Shown piece by piece: positions 1 to 9,549 of a stretch of 64,000 nucleotides of DNA. The stretch is from Mytilisepta virgata (lineage: Eukaryota; Mollusca; Bivalvia; Mytilida; Mytilidae). Position numbers and translations under genes: made by a program. How positions within the stretch are numbered: the stretch's first letter is position 1; every line of letters starts with the position of its first letter. Under the pieces are notes generated by a model that had not been told where the DNA came from, ran no database searches, and saw only the letters and a program-made list of their open reading frames with translations. The DNA is taken from the NCBI GenBank assembly GCA_028015205.1, contig CM051516.1:35788230-35852229 (forward strand), in the 5' to 3' direction.

Positions 1-509
1 TGTATCAGAACACTTAATTTCTTTTAAATCCTGACATAAAGGAACTGCCACATCATCTAGTTTTTGACGTTCGTCGTAAAAATTATTCATAAAATTGATA
101 ATCCTTCAAATTCCTAATCTGTAATTTGTCCGTCTTCAAATGTCTTACTTATTCCATTTTCAATCTTAAATTTATACTTTCTTGCTAAAGCGAGTTTTTT
201 CCCTGCTTGCTTTTGTTTCTTTTTCCTTCGCTTGTAAATCACATTTAAAACCAAAACTACAACACAATTTACCACAGCCAGCGAACTCAAAGGAATACAA
301 GCAATCATTCCTACACCTGTCGCCTCTGTCCCCCCGCAGTACCTGTAGTCAAAACATTTAATGTGGTACAAACAGTAAGCGAACCCGATACAATTTTACT
401 CCAACGTTTACCTTTTTCAAGTTTATTCTTATACATTTTGGTTTCTAATAACAAGTCATGTTCCATTTCCTCAAGTCCCCGTTGTATACTTGGTTTTTTG
501 ATCGTCCAT
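1..509 (-). pseudogene. Polinton two-TM / coiled protein relic
   Basis: An ATG at 509-507 opens a frame that soon stops. Coding resumes in another frame as a charged coiled stretch (about 480-340), then shifts again near 335 into an 85-codon piece at 114-371. That piece has a hydrophobic segment (core VVNCVVVLVLNVIY) followed by a Lys/Arg-rich run. A TAG at 114-116 interrupts it, and the same frame still reads as protein to the window edge. The pattern (acidic/coiled N-terminus, two hydrophobic stretches, basic stop-transfer, amphipathic tail) matches a membrane protein of unknown role often carried by invertebrate Polintons. The C-terminus is cut by the window edge. Function is not known and the gene is broken. 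Confidence 0.55.
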
Positions 510-511
510 TT

Positions 512-960
512 TTAAAAGTACTTTTTTAGGAGCATTTCATTATAAATTTTGTTGGTTGGAATAAGGTATTTGTATAAGATGTTATAGATAACTTTCTTCT
601 GTGCTTGACAAAGAAAGAATAGACAGAAGAAGCCGCATAAAAAACTTGATTTGTGTTGGTACTGAATTGGGTTGTAGCGACATTTAGTCTTTATGTAATG
701 AAGAAATTCTTGTGGTGGTGGAAGTCCGAAACTAACGAAGTAAATGTAAGCTTATTACGAAAGTCCTAACACACCCAGTGGGTCCCTTCCCCAAATGGAA
801 TCATCAAGATTCAATATTCCACACTCATTTTTATTCCGTTTGTTTGGTAGATTGTCTCGACTATACACCCTTCTGAAATTAGTAATACCCAATTTGTCAA
901 CCCACTTTAAGATATCTAAGTTATTTAACGGTTTAAGCGTTTTTTGTTTTGCATTACATA
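512..960 (-). pseudogene. Adenain-like (Ulp1/C48-type) cysteine protease relic
   Basis: This is the capsid-maturation protease of adenoviruses and Polintons. Reading leftward, a piece from about 935 carries the segment ECGILNLDD upstream of the active-site His-Trp. The HW pair is present (775-780) but in a frame shifted from the upstream piece. A second shift leads into a long C-terminal stretch containing QYQHKSSFLCGFFC (about 620-665), with the expected oxyanion Gln and nucleophile Cys, ending at TAA 512-514. The position that should carry the acidic member of the triad (YFVSFGL) is Val. With at least two frameshifts and that substitution it cannot encode an active enzyme. It sits just downstream of the X-like gene on the same strand. 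Confidence 0.72.
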
Positions 961-964
961 TGGT

Positions 965-1561
965 CTTCTAACGCTCTCCTATACCAGACGGGCGCTCTAC
1001 CTGTAGTCCTTTTCTACCAGTCTGTTTTCTTCTTGTTATTCTAAGTCCAGTTCCGGTCTTTTTGCGGAGTGCTGCTTGAAGTTGATTTTTTTTGTGTTTT
1101 TGTCAATTGGACAACATAACGTTTACTTAATAAGATAGGAATTTTATTGTATGATACTTTTGCAGTTTGTACTGTTGCGTTTGCATCTCCACTACCAAGA
1201 ACTTTCCTTACCCCTGTCTTGGCCAGCGCGCTTACAGCTCCAACGCATAGAGCGGGTAATAATTTAGATCCTACAGTCTTCACGAGCGGAAGTAAAAGTT
1301 TAGCAAGAACAACAAGGAATCCGCCATTTTGTGATTGGGCTATCATTTGTGTCTGTGTGATAGTTAGTTAACGCCATTCCCAGATGATTTTGCTTTCTGT
1401 ATTCTATTTACTTGCGTTTGCGTTAACCTCATTGGAAAGTCACATGTTAATTGACTATTCATTAATCTTAATGTAAGGCACGATTTTTTCTCATATGCTT
1501 TTGCTAAATTTTTTCGTTGACGTTCGGATAAACCGAGACTAAAGATGACGTTATTAATTTT
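965..1561 (-). pseudogene. Polinton protein X / pVI-like minor capsid protein relic
   Basis: The N-terminal piece (about 1560-1373) contains RLTQTQVNRIQKAKSSG and ends at a stop. After a frameshift a 101-codon piece (1346-1041) begins with a hydrophobic/amphipathic Gly-Ala-Leu-rich segment (LPALCVGAVSALAKTGVRKVLG). A third piece near 1020-985 has the short motif GKRKGLQVE-like in yet another frame. This two-repeat N-terminus plus amphipathic helix plus basic tail is typical of the small Polinton/adintovirus protein compared with adenovirus pVI/pX, thought to act in the capsid interior or in membrane lysis. It lies immediately downstream of the capsid gene on the same strand. No ATG is visible at the expected start. 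Confidence 0.6.
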
Positions 1562-2826
1562 TTATTTCCTTATATAATTACAATTACAATTTCCAATCGT
1601 GTCCAGAATTACCTCCTCTTCGTTTAATACAAGGGCGTAAACTCGATACGCATCAGTAGGGATGCCATTGAATTTGTAATGAAGTGTAAGAGTGTAAGTG
1701 TCCATACTCACTCTTTCACCTACATAAGTCAAATCAAAGTAAATAAGCCGGTACGGGGACTCAAAATTGGTAGGGGTCAGCATATTCCATGTATCACACT
1801 CGTTACTGGCATTAGGCTTGAAATTGCAGACTGAAATTCTGCTAATTTGATTCGAGCTGTATTCAATTTCCGGGTAATATTTTCCAGACCTAACTTCTAG
1901 TCTGGCTGTAAGTAGCTTACGATCTGCATCTGCTTTATTTACATTGAAAGTATCTAGTAATAAAGGGATTTCTATCTGATCAGCGTGTTTGCCACCTCTT
2001 TGCAAGAATGCGATTACGTGTTTCGAGTGTTTTATTCCTGTTGTAATACGATATGCAAGTTCGGATGCTCGAGTTGAACCACTAGTGTGAATGGATTCTC
2101 TCAGGTACATTTTGTGTATGTCCATCGTCTTGGTTTCATGTAATTTTGAAGAACGGTGAATAGACCATCAGAATCTAATTTAAGTCTTTGAATCCAGAGC
2201 TCAAAGTGTGTAATTATGACTCTGCTTACATCATCACCGGTCCTGAATATTAAGTAATTATCGTTGTTAATCTCTATACTAATTCTCATGTGAGCTGGAG
2301 GCAATAGATTTTGTTCTAGCGACTGAAAGAAACTGAACCGATTTAGAGGTATTTTTGCTATTACTTCCACAAGGGCATTTGCTAGTGTAACTCTTGCCGC
2401 AAATCCCGTATTTTCCGCAGCAGCAACTTTAGTAATATGAGGGTAAATACAGCTGTTTTTACCAACAGAATTGACATACCCTTCGGACAAAGTAAGTCAT
2501 GTTTTAATGTGATTTGCTAATGACAGATTGTTACAGTCGTATACTATTTTTCCGTTTTGTTTAACTGTTATTTGACTAAGATTTGTGGTATCTGAAATAA
2601 CAGATTCCTCATTATTAATCGGTGCCGTACCATCTGCTAGTTTTTCGACTCTAAATTTTATTAGAAATATCCATTATACCAATCATAGAACGGCGCCTTA
2701 TATCTTACCGTAAATTTATAATCCGTCTTTACCTGTTGTTCTGCGTTGGGAGGAAATCTTAACGGGGTATCTAGTTGGATGCTACAATACTCGTATACCT
2801 TTCGACAAACTTTGTTCCCCTAAACA
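1562..2826 (-). pseudogene. Polinton jelly-roll capsid protein (MCP-type), broken
   Basis: A capsid protein gene of about 420 codons, split into pieces. An ATG at 2826-2824 opens a short frame. The next frame carries PFYDWYNGYF (about 2690-2665) and is stopped by TAA at 2661-2663. It continues with the middle part (129 codons, 2101-2490) containing IPLNRFSFFQSLEQNLLPP and FELWIQRLKLD, then shifts near 2105-2125 into the C-terminal part (1562-2125) with YRLIYFDLTY and VYALVLNEEEV. These strings match a double jelly-roll protein family very common in invertebrate Polintons. I cannot say by eye whether it is the major protein or a related paralogue. It is divergently paired with the zinc-ribbon/PLA2 gene over a 42-bp gap. 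At least three lesions. Confidence 0.75.
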
Positions 2827-2868
2827 TCTTTGTCTTACAATATTATTTTTCTTTTTATATATATAAAA
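2827..2868. promoter_or_regulatory. Divergent AT-rich intergenic promoter region
   Basis: The 42-bp gap between the capsid ATG (minus) and the PLA2-gene ATG (plus, 2869) holds a TATATATATAA run ending a few bases before the plus-strand start. It probably served as a shared bidirectional promoter in the ancestral element. Functional status is unknown. Confidence 0.4.
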
Positions 2869-3405
2869 ATGAGCAGTTACTGTGTGAAAGAGCAAAAGAT
2901 CACGGAGTCTCTCTTCCCAAGGGTGGTAAGAACAAACAATGGAAGATACATGGAATATAGTACGTGTGCTAGCTTCGGAATCGCTAAAACCAAGATTGTC
3001 GCTGGAAAAAAAGGAGGAAAACTGGACATACACAAAACGATTAGGCTAATAGTACCAAAAGGTGGGATTACTCCACCATGAACAAATTATTGTGGACCTT
3101 ATAATAGAATGGATATACCCACCCAGAACAAATTAGATGGGGTATGCAGAAGTCACGATCTTTGTTACTCCGATTTTCCAGGAGGAAAACAAAAGTGTGA
3201 CAAAAAAGTTTTCCGAATTAAAACTAGTAAAACCCTTATCTGTTGGAGAGGCATTAAGAAAAAGATAGTCCAGGGTGTGATAGGAGCCAAGAGTAAATTG
3301 GGACTCGGAGTAAAAATAAAAACCACAGGCAGCAAAGCAAAAGCCGCAGGCGCGAAGCAAAGAGGAAATAAAGTGGACAGACAAATTAGCAGAGGAGTTG
3401 CATAA
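2869..3405 (+). pseudogene. Zinc-ribbon / phospholipase A2-domain protein (one in-frame TGA)
   Basis: A single frame of about 178 codons from ATG 2869, interrupted only by TGA at 3079-3081. The N-terminal 45 residues resemble a zinc-ribbon, but only one Cys of each expected pair remains (SSYCVKEQK and STCASFG). After the stop, the PLA2-like core has the Ca2+/active-site style motif CRSHDLCYSD with the catalytic His-Asp pair intact, then a basic Lys/Ala-rich tail. PLA2 domains occur in parvovirus VP1 and in Polinton proteins and are thought to help particles cross endosomal membranes. The tail gives way to an A-run at about 3411-3419, directly before the integrase remnant. Apart from the stop and the lost cysteines it is one of the best-preserved genes of the element. 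Confidence 0.72.
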
Positions 3406-3429
3406 ACAATAAAAAAAAAGTTTTCCCTC

Positions 3430-4320
3430 AGACGAGAGGAGGTGTCCAATTCCGATGACACTTGGAGTGCCGATCTTGTAGACATGCAGTCTTATTCAAG
3501 ACATAACAAGGGGTACAAGTATTTACTCAATATAATTGACGTATTTTCTTAATACTCGTGGAGTGTGCCACTGAAATCAAAGACTGAACAAGAAACGAGA
3601 GAAGGGTTCAGAAAAATGCTAAAGGAGGGTAGGACCCCAGAATTACTATGGGTCGATCATGGATCTGAGTTCTACAATCAAAAGTTCAAGAAACTTCTGG
3701 AGGACCGCGATATTGAGATGTACCACACGTTCAATCTAGGAAAGGCCGTAATTATAGGGCGCTTCAATCGCACCCTGAAGGGTAGGATGTTCCGCTACTT
3801 TAGCGCTAATAACACCTATAATTATATAGCGGTACTACCAAAACTCATAGAGCAATACAGTAATACGAAATATACATCGAAAAAAATAAAGTCTATCGAG
3901 GCAAGTAAACGCTCTAATGAGAACACGGTGTACCGTAATTTGTATCCGGATGAGGAGAAATCCTCAAAGACCCCAAAACCTCAAATGGGCCACATGGTCA
4001 GAATAAGCAAAAAGAAAGGCACGTTCGAAAATAGTTGCACACCCAACTGGACTGAAGAGGTATTCACGATACCGCGATTCAGTACACGGATCCAATCACG
4101 TATAGAATTTCAGACTTGAATAATGAGCCTATAGAAGGTAGTTTTTACGAACCCGGACTTCAGAAAACAGATCAAGAGACATACTGCATATAGAAAAGAT
4201 CATTAGTCGGGATAAAAAGAATGGGAGAGTATATATCAAATGGCAAGGATATCCAGACAAATTTAATTCCTGGATTCCGATGTTAGACCTGGAGTCCCTC
4301 CGTCCTAAATCTTTCAAGTA
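3430..4320 (+). pseudogene. Retroviral-type DDE integrase with C-terminal chromodomain, inactivated
   Basis: Polinton-type rve integrase. In one frame from about 3430: WSADLVDM with the first catalytic Asp (3472-3474); TAA at 3550-3552; then an open stretch to 4119 with WVDHGSEF carrying the second Asp (3655-3657). The third catalytic position, expected Glu before RFNRTLK, is Gly (GGG, 3757-3759). The frame slips by one base near 4088 and again by a TA duplication near 4190. The last piece (to TAG 4318-4320) reads as a chromodomain-like segment with VYIKWQGYP and FNSWI. The N-terminal HHCC zinc-binding part is missing, replaced by the junction with the PLA2 gene. The missing Glu alone would abolish strand transfer. 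Confidence 0.82.
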
Positions 4321-4408
4321 GAGGCTCTATATCGTTTATATCCCACCAAATATAATTTTTGATCCAGCTATCTTGTATTTTTGGAAAAGTACCGTGTACC
4401 CACACCCT

Positions 4409-4672
4409 TCATTTAATACCGGTAATAGCTTCGTGTACTAGATGTAGAATCTTGCCGTTCTCCTCAATATCAAGTATTGTAGACATTTTACGTGGTAATT
4501 TTTCTAAAGAAATCGGCTTGCCACACGCTTTCTTTAATATTTTTAAAAACCTTCTTTTCTCATCGAGGTATACTGACATTAGATCTTTACCTGACTTTTC
4601 GTAGTCAGACTCGTCAATACTCGACTCGTCAATAGTTGGTTTGTCACTCAGTTTTTCTTTTTGTTTAATTTT
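4409..4672 (-). pseudogene. Open reading frame of unknown function, no start codon
   Basis: An uninterrupted minus-strand frame of about 85 codons ends at TGA 4409-4411. It is Lys/Glu/Asp-rich (contains DEKRRFLKILKKACGKPISL) with predicted helical character and no TM segment. The only in-frame ATG is internal (before SVYLDEKRR), so the 5' part is lost or shifted. It lies tail-to-tail with the integrase and upstream of the ATPase C-terminus. Another short piece (4325-4400) in a different frame may belong to it. I do not recognise the product; the position suggests a Polinton accessory gene. Confidence 0.3.
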
Positions 4673-4769
4673 TAATTATAGAAATGGTGCAAAAAAAGAG
4701 AAGGATTACACTCTTCAAGCATTATTTCATATTTCTTGATTCAAACACCTGAATATTTTTTTCTCACGT

Positions 4770-5340
4770 AAATTTACATATAAAAAGGAATAGGGATCTT
4801 TGGTAGCCAGTGCAAGTTTTTCCTTTTGAACCTGAAGCTCAGATGAGACAAGATCCCTTCCTGTTTGCTTGGAAAGTCATATACTATGTAGAAATTACAG
4901 TTTAGTCACCAATCTTTAGGTATCCGAAAATAAGATTGACTAAGATAAATCACACTTAATTATTTATGCCTTCCGCCTATGAAGTACTTGGATATTGAAG
5001 ATTGATCTTTCTGCGAGCAAATATAGGCATCAAAGATTACAATCTTCTGCCCAGGGTCATCGACAGTATCAATGTCTTCGACGTCTTGATTTGAGACTTG
5101 CAGTAAATCCTCCAAGTCCACTTTTAATTTTTTTGCAATTTCCTCAAATCGTTTGATCATTTTCTGGTAGTAATGTTGTTCTAAATTCTTCGCGTAAAGA
5201 ATGACCTTGTCAAAATACACCAGCGGTTTGAATAAAAGATGTATTAACAAATTAGTCTTACCAAATCCGGGCGGTCCTACAATGAGCATACGGAAAAAAA
5301 TCTCTTGGCATAATGTCGACTCCTATTGTCTTGAAGTTAT
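4770..5340 (-). pseudogene. Genome-packaging ATPase (FtsK/HerA A32-like), broken
   Basis: P-loop ATPase that would pump DNA into capsids. Walker A is intact (VGPPGFGKTNLL, near 5280-5245). The Walker B-type segment reads KIVIFDAY, where the second acidic residue usually seen in this family is Ala. It is followed by KDQSSISKYFIGGRHK. TAA at 4960-4962 interrupts, but the same frame goes on with the sensor-like SVIYLSQSYF, a second stop (TGA 4906-4908), and a further recognisable stretch to about 4770. Upstream of the Walker A Met a one-base shift separates a short N-terminal piece (about 5330-5292). The gene directly follows the polymerase relic on the same strand. Confidence 0.75.
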
Positions 5341-5539
5341 TATTATTAACCATTTCAGGGAAGCATTGTGGTACCGACGTCATTTTTATAACCGATAGGA
5401 AAAGATTTATTCTTATATACGTAAATTCTTCCCTTGTATTCGTTCTTATTTGCGAGTCTCTCGAAGTTCTTGATATGAAGAATACTGAAATGATCGATCC
5501 CTTGCTCCTTCGATGATCTCTTCAGATGTGCCTTCTTCA

Positions 5540-7815
5540 TGGAATCTAAGATATCCGGATATATACCAGGTCCTAGAGACCAGCACGAAATCGGTGACCG
5601 CATACTTATGCTGAAACTTCCAATAATCGTTATTTTCCTTGATGACCTGAGTATGATTATATATCGGTCTTTGGATCATCTTCCCGTACAGTCCATTCAT
5701 CAGCATTTTTCTAACGTGTACTGTGCGCTTCCCTTCTGGCTATTCTTCTTGAGTCCGAAGAACCTTTATACATGTATATAATTATAGAAGACCTTACTCG
5801 TCTCTTCAAAATAGTACCCCTCGATGATTCGCTCAACATCGAAGTGGGGTAGAGAGACACGACGTCGACATTTAATAAGTAGTCGTAAACATCCTCGTTC
5901 TTTACTTCCCCCTTCGTTACCCATCGTATTGAGTGGACACAAAATCGGTCTTGCTCTTGTAGCACCGACCGCCGTATATACTCTTCCTGATGTTTTTTTT
6001 AAAATTTCAGTAGATTCCGATAGATCCACCTGAACCTCTGAGGGGATATAATCGCGATATATGTCGAACCCCATAAAATAAAATTACTGAAGTCCCTACC
6101 GAAGTCCTTGAAAAACTGTTCGTTCAACTTATTGTATAACTCTTGCAAATCGTGAACATCAGACCTGAGTTATCCGAGGCACTCTTCCTTCGTATCGGGT
6201 GTCATCTCTTCCCATCTACAGGCCTTATTATCGTGATCGAAAGTTCCCTTTTGCACGTCGGATTTGAAATCGGAGACAAAGAACACCCAAGGTGCTTGAA
6301 TCCCTTTTGTAAACCTATTATACTCCCGCTATTCATAATAATTTTCTCGGGAGCCAACCCTAGTCTATTCATACTCTTGAGTAAATTGTAGTGATAAAAG
6401 TTACGTCCGTTGTAAGCGTTGTAAGCGTTAACGACGAGATCCTCTTCGTCGATTTGCATTAAATAGAAGACGAAGTCATCGACAAAATCGACCAACCCAG
6501 TGCTCAGACTTGTCTGACATGATCATTCATTGATTTATTACAGAAATTATCGGTATTTAGCAAAATTCAAAAATAATAGAAATACTAAGGGTTCATTCAT
6601 TGTATTGCACATGGTAGATCTCCTTACCTGAAATTTGGCTTCCTATTTCGGTATTTTTGGTTATGAGTACTTCTTGTTTAAAATAAGTTTGGTTGTTGGT
6701 TTTCCAAATGTTTCGGTTTTAATGCTGCTGATGAGATGTAACTCCTTGAAATGCGTCGTATATAGCATAGTATAAATTTACTATATCTAATATTAGTATC
6801 TTTGGATTGTTATTGTATCACCGGCAAAATATTTGAACCCCCCCCCCCTCTTCTCCCACAAATCACAGAACGTACGGCTTGTGAACTTCGTGAAGGTCTA
6901 CAGTTCTACGGTAAGTCTCTATGTCGTAGTGAATCACGCTGTGATTAATATAATTGCTCTTCATCGCCCTTCGGATCAGACATCTGCCGTTTCCCTTTAT
7001 TACCGCTTGATAATATCCAACCCTATTATCAGTACATTTGTGCTCTGTTTTATATTTCATTCCACAACGAGGACAGATGATCGGACAAGTATGTTTATAT
7101 CTAATATAAGTATCTATGAGTTGTTATTTTGATCCTGGAAATAGATTTTATCGCAGGACTCACACTTCACTTTCTTGAGCAACAATGAGGGTGTAATGTC
7201 CCTTGGCCAACTCTATTAGTGAGGCACCCCTGTTCTTGTGTTCTTTGTTTCGGCGCAATATAGACCAACGGGAATGTTATTCCGTTTTATCATGTCCCAT
7301 GCTATTGGGAACAGGATCGGTGTTCTAGGCGCTAGATTGTAATCCCACCTTATCGAATCGCACAATGTAATTGTGGGATTAAAACCCGGTAATACTTTCT
7401 CCAGACATCGGAAGAAACAGTTGTTATTGGTCGCTTTCAGATATTTTCTCTTTACCCCATTTGTTATTTTTTCTGACTTTTCTCTGGACCAACATATCCG
7501 CTTTCTGGAGGCCTCACTTCTTTAATTCCGATCTCTATTATCTCGTACACGTAGTCCTCGTTTGGTGCAAGATGAATATCCGTACTCTTGGTTATATTGT
7601 ATATATAGCTCGACGTACTGCCGCGATAGACAAAAGTCCCGTGAGCGTCAGCGACATCGGTGAAACCGTTCGCAACCGAGTGATCTAGTCCGTCTCTTAT
7701 CAAGAGAGAGATATTGTCTCCACCTCGTCGCTCGTTAGAGAACCTTGATCACCTTGGGGATAACTGACTCTCTACGACCTCATCCCGTTCTGATCTTGGT
7801 AGTTCCTCTTTTGTA
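5540..7815 (-). pseudogene. Protein-primed-type family B DNA polymerase, fragmented
   Basis: Replicative polymerase in several frames. From the N-terminus: an acidic piece (7464-7815), a segment with NNNCFFRCLEKVLPG (about 7420), Cys-rich finger segments (CESCDKIYFQ about 7150; CPRCGMKYKTEHKC about 7040), Exo I as HYDIETY (6909-6935), Exo II region as AYNGRNFYHY (about 6392-6420) where the usual Asp is Tyr, motif A as DVVSLYPTSM (about 5845-5870), and motif B as NGLYGKMIQ (about 5680-5705). No YxDTDS-type motif C was found before the ATPase begins. Stops and frame changes occur throughout, and a ~300-bp insertion separates Exo I from Exo II. Two key catalytic sites are lost. Confidence 0.8.
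6520..6821. mobile_element. Short repeat inserted in the polymerase gene
   Basis: Polymerase coding sequence stops making sense at about 6821 (just after the Exo I neighbourhood) and resumes at about 6515. The intervening ~300 bp includes 6695-6814, which is about 90% identical by eye to 42612-42734. The outer part (6520-6695) is not matched elsewhere in the window. It contains no coding capacity. The class is unknown. Confidence 0.55.
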
Positions 7816-7819
7816 CCTT

Positions 7820-8047
7820 TTATTTCATATTTATTTTAAAATTGGAGTCAGGCATAATTGTCGCTGCAAGCTTACAATGTCCGTTAGACCTATAGTGACA
7901 CCTTTTTGCTGTTACACAAAGAAGTTTATTACAGATCTCACAGTAGAACTTGTGAGAGTAGTAGTATTTCTTTGAGGCTTCTCTGTTGTTAGCACGTCTT
8001 ATCTCGTCATCTGTTTGGTACAACATTGTCTTCCTTATATTTTGCAT
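7820..8047 (-). CDS. Small C2H2-like zinc-finger protein (Polinton accessory)
   Basis: An intact 75-codon frame with ATG at 8047-8045. The N-terminal half is charged and Tyr-rich (KKYYYSHK). The C-terminal half has FYCEICNKLL followed by His and Cys at RCHYRSNGHC, resembling a single U1/C2H2-type finger. It lies just upstream of the polymerase N-terminus on the same strand, so it may be a separate early gene or a detached N-terminal part of the polymerase protein. It is short and in a decayed element, so present expression is doubtful. Confidence 0.4.
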   Translation of the reverse strand: MQNIRKTMLYQTDDEIRRANNREASKKYYYSHKFYCEICNKLLCVTAKRCHYRSNGHCKLAATIMPDSNFKINMK

Positions 8048-8059
8048 AACTCGTTACTA

Positions 8060-8323
8060 TTATAATAATCTATTTATCCTTCTCTGAATGCTTCGCGGAG
8101 TGCTTCGCAGGGCCTTGCCCAGTAACCTATCAATTTTTGTCGTAGAATCATATTTCTTTATCTCCTTGATTAATGCACATAGTTTTGGCGCCTCCGGCAC
8201 ACGTGTTGGGATTGTCATGGTTTTAGAGGACGCCTTGGGTGATAGTTTTACTGGAGATAAATATACTATCGAATAGACCGGCACCCTGCTGCGCATTCTG
8301 TTCCTCCCTCGATATAGGGTCAT
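8060..8323 (-). CDS. Small basic hypothetical ORF
   Basis: An 87-codon open frame on the minus strand (ATG 8323-8321), Arg/Lys/Pro-rich. Its C-terminus is helical and very basic (SIQRRINRLL). It ends 12 bp upstream of the zinc-finger ORF start and begins 47 bp from the inserted hairpin repeat at 8371. I recognise no domain. Location and strand fit a small Polinton gene, but chance openness cannot be excluded. Confidence 0.3.
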   Translation of the reverse strand: MTLYRGRNRMRSRVPVYSIVYLSPVKLSPKASSKTMTIPTRVPEAPKLCALIKEIKKYDSTTKIDRLLGKALRSTPRSIQRRINRLL

Positions 8324-8370
8324 AATAGATATATATTCCCAACTCCTTATTGTACACTCTATTCATTTTT

Positions 8371-9520
8371 AGCTCACCTGGCCTAAAAGGCCATGTGAGC
8401 TTTTGCCATCACTTGGCGTCCGTCGTCGTCCGTCGTCCCTCGTCGTCCGCTGTTAACTTTTTCAAAAATCTTCTCCTCTGAAACGGCTGGGCAGATTGGA
8501 TCGAGGCTTCATAGGAATGATATATGACATGTCCTCCACAAACAATCCTCATTTTATATTGATCCGATGAAAAACATGGCCACTTGCTAAAAATAGAACA
8601 TAGGGGTAAATTGCTGTTTTTTGCTAATAACTCAAAAACCGTTACAGATATCGAAAATCTGAGTAGGGTAAAATTGATCAGCATGACAAGATCTACCTAC
8701 CCTGAAATTTTGAAGGAAATTCCAAAACCCATTTAGGAGTTATTGCCCTTTTTTTTATCAAATTTTCAAAATTTTAATATTTTTCGTCATTTATCTCCAA
8801 AACTATTTGAGATCGAAGTGAAATGTAAATTTGAAAAATGTTTGCCATGTTGAGATCTACATACCCTGAAATTTTAAAGGAAATACCAAAACCCATTTAG
8901 GAGTTGTTGCCCTTTTTTTGTCAAATTTTCAAAATTTTTTCATTCAAAAATCTTCTCCTCTGAAACCGCTGGGCCGATTGGTTTGAAACTTAATAGGAAT
9001 GATCTATGACATGTCCTCTACAAACGGTCCTCAATTTATTTTGATCTGACATAAAACATGGCTGTCGTAGCTAAAAATAGAATATAGGGTTGCATGTGTT
9101 GTTTTTGGCTTATAACTTAAAAACCGTTACAGATATCAAAATCTGACCAGGATAAAATTGATCAGCATGCCAAGATCTACCTACCCTGAAATTTTAAAGG
9201 AAATCCCAAAACCCATTTAGGAGTTATTGCCCTTTTTTCATCAAATTTTCAAAATTTAACATTTTGCTTCATTTATCTCCAAAACTATTTGAGATCGAAG
9301 TGAAATTTAAATTTGAAAAATGTTTGCCATGTTGAGATCTACATACCCTGAAATTTTAAAGGAAATCCCAAAACCCATTTAGGAGTTATTGCCCTTTTTT
9401 GTCAAATAAATTTTCCCTGAACAATTGAACCAATTGCAACAAACTTGGTCAAATAATTGATTAATTGTCCAATGAAAACCAGACTCCAGGTGAGCGATAC
9501 AAGCTCTGGTGAGCCTCTTG
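8371..9520 (+). mobile_element. Hairpin-ended non-autonomous element (Helitron/HINE-like), copy 1
   Basis: Starts with a near-perfect hairpin (AGCTCACCTGGCC then AAAGGCCATGTGAGCT, 8371-8401). It ends with the inverted match CCAGGTGAGCG (9486-9496) and a short terminal stem before a T-run (9521-9526). Next to the 5' hairpin is a CGTCCGTCGTCGTCC-type run. The interior is two tandem copies of a ~480-bp unit (about 8459-8940 and 8945-9410), both beginning CTTCTCCTCTGAAAC. No ORF. The insertion lies in a T-rich site between Polinton genes. It is the same family as 21841-23880. The architecture resembles Helentron-derived, pearl-like elements of bivalves; that class call is inference. Confidence 0.65.
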
Positions 9521-9549
9521 TTTTTTACCCTTTATTTTTTTCTGAGAAT

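Noticed and set aside
970..1020. tRNA-like string on the minus strand (GGTAGAGCGCCCGTCTGG), also a weaker one near 54750
   Set aside because: No cloverleaf or B box could be built, and at 970-1020 the sequence is better explained as the tail of the protein-X relic.
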